From Gryganskiella cystojenkinii (Eukaryota > Mortierellomycota > Mortierellomycetes > Mortierellales > Mortierellaceae): DNA of 11,773 nt. The number at the start of each line of letters is the position of its first letter. Positions within the stretch are counted from its first letter, which is position 1. A program made the translations under genes and the position numbers. The stretch is taken from positions 1 through 11,773 of the forward strand of contig JAAAIG010001043.1 in NCBI GenBank assembly GCA_015852425.1, in the 5' to 3' direction. This document shows positions 1-6,949 of this stretch, piece after piece. Under the pieces are notes generated by a model. It was given only the letters and a program-made list of their open reading frames with translations. It did no database searches and was not told the DNA's origin.

Positions 1-1560
1 CAGCAAACAGATATGTTTATGCCATAGTGCGAACCTCGAGAGAGTGAGAAAACGCGAGGAGGAATTGGGCATACAATGGTTCAAGATTTACTGTCCCTGG
101 CAGCCTGTGCACCTATTTGCCAAACACTTTTTCAGGGCATGGGATTATGTAGAGACAGAGAGACAGTGAGACAGAGAAATCGAGAGAAACGTCCTAGAAA
201 CTGTACGGAGAAAACGCGTGGGAGTCTAGGGTACTCTCCAACCTCGGTAAACTCGGATAATTTTATTTCGAAATGGCCTATGGGCTGAGGTGGCTAGTGA
301 GTGTACCTCCCAAGTTGCATATTTTTTTTTGAAAAAAAAATTAGCGCCTTTCGTCTGCATGACTTTTGTGTAAAGTCCAGTCATATCCACATCTCCAACC
401 AAGGAACGCGTTTCTCCTCGGAATTTATATTAAAGTAAGGTGGTGGAGCGCTAGTAATTACAAATAAAACATGCCTTGTTTTCGTACTGAGAGGGATAGG
501 GAGACGGAGAGGTTTGGCTTCTCTGAGGCACTCATGAGCAGGCGCCTTTGTGAATTTTTTTCCCTCCTTCAGCACGGGTCCAATTCTTGTGTGACATGCA
601 AAAAAAAGAGTCTAATGCAATAGTAAAAGCCACTACCTTGGAAGGTCGTCAAAAGGAACGGCTAGTTGATTTTCCCGGGACGAACAACAGAAAGAAGTCT
701 TAACCTTCCTTCACGCGTTCTGGGTGAGGGCGTAATGGGGGTCAAAGCTGCGAGCTCCTTTTTTTATTTTGCTGTGGTTGTAAGGAGAACAAAACGAGAA
801 AGGGGGCTGAGAATCCATTATTTTTGAAAAGATTTGTTCCTGCATCGCTGCAACAAAACGTTGAGCGTTTTTGCAAGTTGGAAAGGACGGGGCTGAGAAA
901 CTCCATAGACGGTCAAAAGAATGGGAGCAAAAGAAAAATTGATTGCGATTTCCCTACAGCAAGTGGTCACCCAACATGATGGACCCTGTCCAAAAAATAG
1001 AGAAAACAGAAACAAAGCCACTATTTTCATGGATGCTGTGCAACAGCAGGAAGAAAAAGACCCTTTGTCGTTCTGAGATTTTTTGTGCAACTGACCGGTC
1101 AATGGGACGGGCTTGGTTTCTGAATTTCTGCTCAGAACGTGCATGCACTCTTTCGTTTGCTTCCCAGAGAAGAGAACATCGGACGCTTTGAACGTGTGCC
1201 TGTGCGTAAACAAGAAACTACAATTGTAGCCAAATCGGGCCGAAAATCACAATGTGGCACCATCTGGTGCGATTTCGGTCATAATTTGGACCTGTTAGTT
1301 TCACCGCCAATCAGCCACATTGAACAAAGCGGGATAGAAAGATAAGAAAAAAAGGTACATCCGTTGAACCGGGACGTCTGCTATGAAGGTACTCCACGAG
1401 GTTCGCATGGTTGGGCAGACATTGATCTGTCGTGGAATTTAACCGTTATTCTCTCGTCCGCCAGACTTCGAGAATCTCCCGTTCACAACAACCATGCGCC
1501 AGACATGGATTGTATTCAACTCAAACCCTTGGGTATTCAATGCTGGAAAGCGTTCTAATA
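1..1560. other. Long stretch without a supportable gene
   Basis: I see no convincing coding sequence. The open frames here are short (under about 130 codons), overlap one another on both strands, and have no recognisable domain, signal peptide or splice pattern. Small structures present are a T9-G-A9 foldback at 322-340 and a hairpin with perfect arms GCACCA/TGGTGC at 1257-1270, flanked by CCGAAAATC (1240-1248) and GATTTCGG (1271-1278). The last few hundred bases presumably hold the upstream promoter of the secreted-protein gene that follows. Confidence 0.5.
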
Positions 1561-1570
1561 TCTGTTTTCG

Positions 1571-1579
1571 TATAAAAGG
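1571..1579 (+). promoter_or_regulatory. TATA box of the secreted-protein gene
   Basis: TATAAAAGG lies 250 bp before the start codon of the small secreted protein and about 100 bp before the donor site of a 5'UTR intron. A transcription start about 30 bp downstream (near 1600) would give a first non-coding exon of roughly 70 nt, rich in C, A and T like fungal leaders. No other strong TATA element is present closer to the gene. Confidence 0.6.
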
Positions 1580-1670
1580 CACCATTTTCTCCCCCCAAAA
1601 AGAAGCTCCATCATCCAGCAACCGCCTCTTCCAACAATAATAACCTCTTCCCAACAACCAACCCACACCA

Positions 1671-1803
1671 GTAAGTCACCTCAAGCCAAGCGAATCTTCT
1701 CAACTCGAGTCAAGCTCCTAAAAGTCCAAAAGTACAAGTCAAGGGAAGCTCCAATACTAACCGCCACATTATTCCCTGTCATTTCTTCCTCCGTCCCCCA
1801 TAG
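1671..1803 (+). other. Candidate 5'UTR intron
   Basis: A textbook spliceosomal intron of 133 bp: donor GTAAGT at 1671, perfect branch-site consensus TACTAAC at 1755-1761, a pyrimidine-rich tract, and acceptor CATAG ending at 1803. No AG occurs between the branch site and the acceptor. The acceptor is 17 nt before the start codon, so the intron lies wholly in the untranslated leader. This agrees with the TATA box about 100 bp upstream of the donor. Splicing is inferred from sequence only. Confidence 0.75.
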
Positions 1804-1820
1804 AAACAAACTCTCAAAAA

Positions 1821-2087
1821 ATGATTGCCATCCGCGCCGCTATCACCTTTGTTGTCCTCGCCATCGTCTCCTCGACCGCCTCGGCCACCATCTACCCCAT
1901 CTGGTGCAAGTGCGAGTCCAGCGCCTTGACGGCCCACCCCTGCTCCGTTGCTGGTGGCAACTACGACGGTGGTTCCTGCGGCTTGACCAGCTATTCCAGA
2001 TGCGACAAGTTCAGGAGCGCTTGCAAGTCTGAGCAGGGTCAGGGCATCAACTGCTGGGACCAGCACAACAACCCCGCCAACTGCTAA
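1821..2087 (+). CDS. Small secreted cysteine-rich protein
   Basis: An intact single-exon reading frame of 88 residues. Residues 1-22 form a clear signal peptide: a basic start (MIAIR), a hydrophobic core, and an A-S-A signal-peptidase site after residue 22. The mature part would be about 66 residues with eight cysteines at 29, 31, 41, 53, 61, 68, 78 and 88, the last being the C-terminal residue. An even number of cysteines in a short exported protein suggests four disulfides. There is no membrane segment and I recognise no named family. The start is in a good context (AAAAAATG) and follows the predicted intron by 17 nt. Codons strongly prefer C in third position, unlike the surrounding DNA, which together with the TATA box and leader intron suggests high expression. 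It could be an effector-like, antimicrobial or cell-surface protein; the sequence alone does not decide. The antisense frame at 1779-2066 is a shadow. Confidence 0.85.
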   Translation: MIAIRAAITFVVLAIVSSTASATIYPIWCKCESSALTAHPCSVAGGNYDGGSCGLTSYSRCDKFRSACKSEQGQGINCWDQHNNPANC

Positions 2088-2226
2088 ATCACTATTCTTC
2101 GTCCTGGCTCAACAGAGCTGAAGGAGCACGCGTCGCCGGAGGGGAATGTGTACCTTTTTTCTCCTCGCTTCGCGACTCGATCTGGGAGAGGCTCCCCACT
2201 TCAGATTTACCTATGATTTACTTATC

Positions 2227-2232
2227 AATAAA
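2227..2232 (+). terminator. Poly(A) signal of the secreted-protein gene
   Basis: AATAAA 139 bp after the stop codon, in an AT-rich 3' flank. It is the only canonical signal in the 3' region before the isocitrate dehydrogenase remnant. Confidence 0.55.
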
Positions 2233-2371
2233 ACGACTGAGCTACGATGATCATCCTTGGTCATTCGTATTCACAAAAAAAAAATTGTTTTTGTTCATTT
2301 TTTTACTCAAAATAATATTTTCCTAGCATGATCTATATGTTGGTGGATGAATGTGTCTTATTTTGTATTAT

Positions 2372-2757
2372 TTACAATCCACGAGCAGCATCGAAGTTCA
2401 TGGTGACAAGTTTGCGCCATGGATCGCCAACGCCAAATCTTTGGTCATAACTCCTGAGACATCGACTGTGTCAACACAAGCCTTCTCCAACTCTTGCGAT
2501 AACTTCAATAGCGCATCGTTCTGGTCCAACTTGGCACAATGGGCCAATCCACCGGTCCAATCAAAGATCGACGAGATGGGGTTGGTCGAGGTCTCGCGTC
2601 CCTTTTGGTGTTCACGAAAATGGCGGGTAACCGTGCCGTGGGCGGCCTCGGACTCGAGGGTCTTGCCATCGGTGGTGACGAGGACGGAGATCATCAAACC
2701 AAGGGATCCGAATCACTGGGCCAAGATATCGGTCTGAACATCTCCATCATAATTTTT
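2372..2757 (-). pseudogene. NADP-dependent isocitrate dehydrogenase, C-terminal fragment
   Basis: Reading the minus strand from 2757, the translation follows the C-terminal third of eukaryotic NADP-isocitrate dehydrogenase: NYDGDVQTDILAQ (catalytic/metal-binding aspartates of the YDGDVQSD motif kept), then a stop, [17 protein letters not shown] (NADP-binding loop), STNPI, GLAH and [11 protein letters not shown]. The family enzyme converts isocitrate to 2-oxoglutarate with NADPH and is about 410-450 residues long; here only about 125 codons remain. The break in the frame is TGA at 2713-2715, where the family has glycine (GGA to TGA is one substitution). The frame then ends at 2398, and a shifted frame continues through MNF-DAARGL to TAA at 2372-2374, probably the old stop. 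Homology begins abruptly at an A-rich tract (T-rich on the plus strand), next to an ATGC repeat; no upstream part of the gene is seen. Conservation of the rest suggests recent inactivation. Confidence 0.85.
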
Positions 2758-2772
2758 TTTTGTTTTTATCCC

Positions 2773-2788
2773 ATGCATGCATGCATGC
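2773..2788. repeat. (ATGC)4 microsatellite
   Basis: Four perfect ATGC units. Because ATGC repeats are self-complementary the tract can fold on itself. It lies 16 bp beyond the point where the isocitrate dehydrogenase homology starts, so it may mark the breakpoint. Confidence 0.9.
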
Positions 2789-2870
2789 ACAGGCACCACA
2801 CTTTGATTCATTACGCCTTTACTCCTCGTTCCATTCCTCTTCGTCAACCATTTCCTCATTCCACATCGCC

Positions 2871-3071
2871 TTTAAATAAAGCAGACATCACCTACCGCCG
2901 CTGGGCATTGTGTCAGAATTGTTCGCAAACGGTAATCAAAATAACAAACACCCATGTCTCTAGGGGCTTTAGGTAAACAAATAACCTGTCCCTTGGCTTT
3001 TTTTCCTCTTTCCTCTGCAGTACTCAAGGTCCCTCGCAGGTCTGGTCTATTTTGAAGCTCTGAACCCAGCC
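2871..3071 (+). pseudogene. Possible truncated gene start
   Basis: A TATA-like TTTAAATAAA (2871-2880) precedes an ATG in good context (CACCCATG, 2954) and a possible intron: donor GTAAAC at 2973, a strongly pyrimidine-rich tract, and acceptor CTGCAG ending at 3020. The spliced frame is only MSLGALVLKVPRRSGLF before a stop. Another donor at 2932 with the same acceptor gives a longer different frame that runs to about 3150. Neither product is recognisable. It may be the 5' end of a gene whose body was lost, or chance. Confidence 0.2.
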
Positions 3072-3119
3072 TCCTCCGCAAATTTGAAAATTTCAGCGGA
3101 AGAGGTGGCTGGTTCAGAG
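3058..3119. repeat. Imperfect inverted repeat (hairpin)
   Basis: Left arm CTCTGAACCC...TCCTCCGC (3058-3079) pairs imperfectly with right arm GCGGAAGAGG...GGTTCAGAG (3096-3119), around a loop containing AAATTTGAAAATTT, which is itself nearly self-complementary. The outermost nine bases of each arm pair perfectly. It may be a small transposon relic or a transcript-end hairpin. Confidence 0.6.
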
Positions 3120-3442
3120 TCTATTTTCTGTGTACTTTATTATTGAGCGGAGCGCTGTACTAACTCATAGGATGGTATTACAATTACAACGGTAAAGGAA
3201 ATGGTGAAAATGACCGCCAAGAGTTCAGTCGCTCTTGGATCTCCACGTCCATGATCTGTTCTGAAGCACCTCTCCCGATTCAAACGCCAACTTGAACAAA
3301 TCAAGATCATCCCATTTAAGTTGGTTCTCGGAACTTGGTCCTTACTGACTTTCCTCCGAAGTAAAGATGGGGATAATATCAAACCTGTCTCTTGGACCCC
3401 AATTGATGGCTCCGACGATCTCCTCAACGTTGTGCTTTCATC
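3120..3442. other. Intergenic stretch without a supportable gene
   Basis: Frames are open on both strands for short distances (for example minus 3466-3140), but I recognise no domain and no splice structure. The minus frame contains one hydrophobic run near its end (3200-3150), which is weak evidence. The first diverged direct repeat begins at about 3443. Confidence 0.4.
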
Positions 3443-3711
3443 TGTATCGTCCACATTCACTTTCAATACATTCTTGCCAATAGAAATTAAAAATTTTGTT
3501 GTTTCAGCTGAATATGAATATGAGGAAGGATGATTGATGCAAAAAAAAAAAATTGTTCCTCCCCGGTCATTTGTGAATCTTCTGGTACTTGCGCTTGAAG
3601 ATCAGATGCGCACTCTTCCTGACACCGACAACGGATGTCAAAAGACCGCCTTTTATCCACACTGTCATCCGACGAGAAAAAAAACGCGTCAGATTACGAA
3701 TCCATGCACGC
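3443..3711 (+). repeat. Direct repeat, copy 1 (left of the F-box gene)
   Basis: This segment matches 5925-6193 in the same orientation. Shared landmarks in order are CACATTC, TTCAATACATTCTT, a tract of about 11-12 A, TTCCTCCCCGG, CTTCTGGTACTTG, TCAGATGC, CACTCT, CCGCCTTTTA, and CGAATCCATGCACGC at the end. The copies differ by many substitutions and small indels. I see no coding capacity conserved between them. Confidence 0.75.
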
Positions 3712-3980
3712 CGACGTTTTTTTTTGGTGTTGGATCCTGAGAAAGACCGCCGGAGAGATTGACCGCTGATTTGAGTTCCTCATCGGGTGACATATTATGT
3801 ACCACTGGTTATGAACAACCTGTTCGGCATGTAACAAAAATCGTGTTATTATTGTGTTCCCTCTTTTATTTGTTTCTACCACTTGACTAAGAGGGGGCTG
3901 GACGCTTCTCCAAGACTTTGAAGTCTTCATCACAGTCGTTTTTGTTCAGCCTTTCCCTCTGCAAATAGGGTTTCTACGCT

Positions 3981-4222
3981 AATTTTATCATTGACTCGCA
4001 CCATCTGCTCCATAAACTCCTCCTTCTTGTTCGGTCCACTACCTTCCCTCTCGTCCTTTCTCTGACGGTTTTCCTCTTGGCAGCTTCGAGCTTTCGAAGT
4101 CTTAGAACACGATCATTTTTGTCTAATTTTATCATCGAAACGCCCCATCTGCGCCATAAACTCCTTCTTCTTGTTCGGTTCACTACCTTCCCTCTCGCCT
4201 CTCTCTCGACTGTTTTCCTCTT
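3981..4222 (+). repeat. Tandem duplication, period 144 bp
   Basis: The block starting AATTTTATCAT at 3981 recurs at 4125, and TTTTCCTCTT at 4069 recurs at 4213, both exactly 144 bp apart. Between these landmarks the units share CCATCTGC, CCATAAACTCC, TTCTTGTTCGG and CACTACCTTCCCTCTCG. As 144 is a multiple of three, the minus-strand frame 4276-3974 reads through both units and repeats an arginine-rich peptide. A shorter piece of the unit's end (TCTCTCGACT...CCTCTTACTCGT) also occurs at about 6199-6227, just after the second direct repeat. Confidence 0.8.
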
Positions 4223-4379
4223 ACTCGTTCTATGTCCATCAGAGTGTGAAATATTATGCAGCGGTGATATGAACAAGCCGTGTGGTACGCAGCGAACAAA
4301 TGTCTTGTTATTCTGTTGCCTTTTTTTATATCTGTGGTCTTTTCTTACATATATATATCTACTATTCTGTCTGTTGCTA

Positions 4380-4560
4380 CCTTGCTCATCACCTCATACT
4401 TCCTTGTTCTTACTCGCTCTTCTTTCCTTCCTTTCTTCTGTCTTCCCACTACATTTCTGTTTGCCAAGGTCAGTGTTCTCATTCTCACCTTTCACCATTC
4501 TCTGTTCACCTCCTCATATCCGCGCTCCTCACTTGATCGCTGGATCTTTAACTCTAACTG
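4380..4560 (+). other. Pyrimidine-rich leader upstream of the F-box gene
   Basis: The plus strand here is dominated by C and T, with few G residues. Stops are therefore scarce in all three plus frames, which makes the F-box reading frame look open back to about 4077. The encoded residues in that extension are low-complexity (Leu, Phe, Ser, Cys) and differ with frame, so I treat it as promoter or untranslated leader of the gene starting at 4632. Confidence 0.55.
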
Positions 4561-4631
4561 TCTCTCGCGATTCTCCTGTGACCACCCCACTTGTCAAACC
4601 TGCAGATCTGAAATCATACCCTGCTTCTATA

Positions 4632-5792
4632 ATGGATATTCCCGAGATCCTCACCATGGTTATTAGAAATCTCTCTCGTCGCCAACAGGCGATATCATGT
4701 CTTCTAGTCTCACGGTTCTGGTACCAGTATACACTCCCATTGGTCTATGAGAGGGTAGACGTCGATAACGTGTTCGGAGAGCTCGTCCCACCTCTGAACG
4801 TGATCATGAGCCACAATTACTTGATCCGCGTGCTTTCAGTCTTGAATTTCTCGCAAGAACTCCAGGACTTTGTGACCGAAGCTTCGAACGATATCCGAGA
4901 AGCCGCTTTGGCGATGAACCAGGGCCAGGCTGGAGTGGCTCCCCTTGACGCACTCGCCTTGTTTCCTCAGGTGCAGAGGTTGACCTTCGACAGTGTCCCG
5001 GTGGACATCCCATCTATTGGAGTGTTTGTCGACAATTGCCCCAACCTGCGAGAACTCAATGCTCGATGGGTACTCCAGCAAGCACAACAAGGCACCCACT
5101 GGATGACCTCGAGGTGCCCTCGCCTCTGTGAAGTGGAGATACACATACGCCCAATGAGCCAAATGACAGACCTACAGCTTGCCGGAGCAGTCGAACCGAG
5201 TCTCTGTCGTTTCCGCGTCCAAGGCCACGCCTCGATCGGAAGTAACACCTTTTCCGCTCTTCAGGCCACCTTTGCCAATCTCGAACGCGTTGACTTTTTT
5301 CGATGCACTGGTACCCCTGCAGCTGTCGCGAAACCGATTCTTCTGCACTGTCCACAATTGGCCCATTTCCTCACATACAGATTCAGGGTGGATTCCTTCT
5401 ACGAGGACGCGGCTGGTGTCATGCTCGGTGATGCGCTCGTAGTCGCCCCTCATGTCACCTTGGAGCGTTCCCGGTTTCGCAATTGGTTGTCTACTCGGCT
5501 GGTGACGTTCCAGGTTCATCACTTATACTGGTCCGATAATGTTCTTCGCAACAACACCATCAAGAATCAGTTGCTGCGCCAGAATATCCTCAGGCATCTC
5601 CAGATGGATAGACTCCACGGCTCGGTCGGCATGTCTGATAGAGAGATGATGCCTGGCGAGAGGTGGCCTAGAAGCAGCAACGAAATCCCCATCCTTCTTC
5701 CGTGGATGAACCAGCACTGGCCGAATCTCACGACATTCCGTCACGCTAGGTTTTCGTTATGGGTTCCAAATCCAAACAATGTCATCATGTAG
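4632..5792 (+). CDS. F-box protein with leucine-rich-like C-terminal region
   Basis: An intronless frame of 386 residues. Residues 1-44 match an F-box: MDIPEILTMVIRNLSRRQQ..., then CLLVSRFWYQYTLPLVYERV. In this family the F-box binds Skp1 in SCF ubiquitin ligases and the rest selects substrates. Residues about 105-370 contain loose leucine-rich segments such as FPQVQRLTF (111-119), CPNLRELNA (136-144), CPRLCEVEI (162-170), FANLERVDFF (214-223), CPQLAHFL (240-247) and HWPNLTTFR (362-370), spaced like degenerate F-box/LRR proteins. I chose the ATG at 4632 because the F-box begins exactly there; upstream is a low-complexity pyrimidine-rich leader. Many relatives are longer, and the protein ends soon after its last leucine-rich segment, so the C-terminus may be shortened. 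No signal peptide or membrane segment. It sits between two diverged direct repeats, suggesting spread by segmental duplication. The substrate is unknown. Confidence 0.75.
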   Translation: MDIPEILTMVIRNLSRRQQAISCLLVSRFWYQYTLPLVYERVDVDNVFGELVPPLNVIMSHNYLIRVLSVLNFSQELQDFVTEASNDIREAALAMNQGQAGVAPLDALALFPQVQRLTFDSVPVDIPSIGVFVDNCPNLRELNARWVLQQAQQGTHWMTSRCPRLCEVEIHIRPMSQMTDLQLAGAVEPSLCRFRVQGHASIGSNTFSALQATFANLERVDFFRCTGTPAAVAKPILLHCPQLAHFLTYRFRVDSFYEDAAGVMLGDALVVAPHVTLERSRFRNWLSTRLVTFQVHHLYWSDNVLRNNTIKNQLLRQNILRHLQMDRLHGSVGMSDREMMPGERWPRSSNEIPILLPWMNQHWPNLTTFRHARFSLWVPNPNNVIM

Positions 5793-5819
5793 ATAATGCT
5801 TTATCGCACCGTCTACAGC

Positions 5820-5825
5820 AATAAA
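5820..5825 (+). terminator. Poly(A) signal of the F-box gene
   Basis: AATAAA 28 bp after the TAG stop codon, followed by a T-rich stretch (TTTGTCTTTTTC). The close spacing supports the assigned 3' end. Confidence 0.6.
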
Positions 5826-5924
5826 ACCCTTTGTCTTTTTCTACGATCATGTTTGTCAAGTTCATTGATCATTGATTCTTGTTTGTTGCTCCCATATATC
5901 GCTCTCGTAGCATGAACATCAACC

Positions 5925-6193
5925 ATCAGTATCATCCACATTCTCCTTCTCTACTGTTCAATACATTCTTAACAAAAGCAGCCGAACATGAGTATGAAGA
6001 TGATCGAGGCAAAAAAAAAAAGACTCTTCCTCCCCGGCGCTTTATGACCTTCTGGTACTTGTGCTTAAACTTCAGATGCACACTCTGCAAAAAAAAAACT
6101 CTACGAGATACTTATAACGGCTGTCAAAATACCGCCTTTTACCCATAATGTGTTATCAAACGATAAGCACATCAGATAACGAATCCATGCACG
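5925..6193 (+). repeat. Direct repeat, copy 2 (right of the F-box gene)
   Basis: Second copy of the segment at 3443-3711, starting about 130 bp after the F-box stop codon and ending with the same CGAATCCATGCACGC. Immediately after it lies a short match to the end of the 144-bp tandem unit, which in copy 1 lies about 500 bp further on. So copy 2 appears to carry an internal deletion relative to the left side, or the left side gained sequence. Confidence 0.75.
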
Positions 6194-6263
6194 CATCATC
6201 TCTCTCGACTATTTCCTCTTACTCGTCCATGAATAAAGCTTTGGAAGAGTCAGTTGAACATAC

Positions 6264-6834
6264 CTCTTGGTGGCCTCTTTGTTATCGACAAGATTCCACG
6301 CGTGAGCGCCTGAAAATGTATAACGAGGGTCCAATAAAGATAATTATGCGTACCTGGAGAAGGAGTTGCTCTGAGAACGAATGCGCTGGTTACGCTCTTG
6401 TCAGTGTCAGTGTCGGTCGAATTTGATTTCTGTTCATCGAGGGCCAAGCTTTGAACGTCTTCCATGTTCGACTTTGATGATGCAGGCGGTAGCCGTTCTT
6501 GTACAGAAGAGACATTCCTTTACACTGCGGCTATAGGCTGAGGTTGTATAACTGGTGTGAGTGGACGAATATGGACTGGCTTTTCAAACCTTAGCAGTGC
6601 AACGGAACCTCCAGAGACATCCAAGACACCTCTGTGGGGTATTGACAGTTTTGGTGTCGTTGCTGAAGGGATCGCTGTCACTGTTGCAGGCGATGGTATA
6701 GGTTGTGTTGAATAGGATTGCTGCTGGCTGGACTGAACACCACAGAAGAAAACTTTGGACTTGTTAACATCGATGGCACTGGCGATGATGGTTTTGATCT
6801 TTCCGATGATCCACACGCACACGGAATAGAACAT
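6264..6834 (-). pseudogene. Uncertain minus-strand gene remnant
   Basis: A minus-strand frame open from the AT-rich tract near 6840 down to TAA at 6520-6522 continues in the same frame beyond that stop to about 6354, through a Ser/Thr/Pro/Gln-rich stretch and MEDVQSLALDEQKSN. A candidate intron follows: donor GTACGC at 6353, acceptor TTTTCAG ending at 6310 (44 bp, short compared with 85-133 bp elsewhere here). The next exon reads AHAWNLVDNKEATKR before another donor-like GTATGT at 6263. I do not recognise the product. It could be a recently broken gene, a gene starting at the ATG at 6465, or chance. The upstream extension beyond 6953 is antisense to the cis-prenyltransferase pseudogene and is not counted. 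Confidence 0.25.
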
Positions 6835-6949
6835 AGTTGGCTCACCAAAAAAAATAAAAATAAATAAAAAAATAAAAATTGCATCGGATGGTGTTACCCA
6901 GATGGTCACAAACCCTCTCCGAACCCATTCCTTGTCGTCGAGTTGAGAT

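Noticed and set aside
322..340. T9-G-A9 foldback
   Set aside because: Homopolymer runs are common throughout the window; there is no gene nearby for it to act on.
818..1213. 131-codon minus-strand frame with a hydrophobic middle
   Set aside because: There is no recognisable motif, other frames overlap it on both strands, and there is no promoter, splice or poly(A) pattern to support it.
1779..2066. 95-codon minus-strand frame opposite the secreted-protein gene
   Set aside because: It is the antisense shadow of a C-rich coding frame; its Gly/Ala/Asp-rich content is explained by codon bias on the other strand.
2351..2976. Plus-strand frames over the isocitrate dehydrogenase remnant
   Set aside because: They are antisense to a sequence with clear family motifs on the minus strand and show no domain of their own.
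4077..4631. Upstream extension of the F-box reading frame by 185 codons
   Set aside because: The stretch is pyrimidine-rich and open in several frames. Its residues are low-complexity, it begins without an ATG, and the F-box starts exactly at the ATG at 4632.
3443..6193. LTR retrotransposon with the direct repeats as LTRs
   Set aside because: The sequence between them has no gag, protease, integrase or reverse transcriptase, no primer-binding site, and the repeats are too diverged and lack TG...CA ends.
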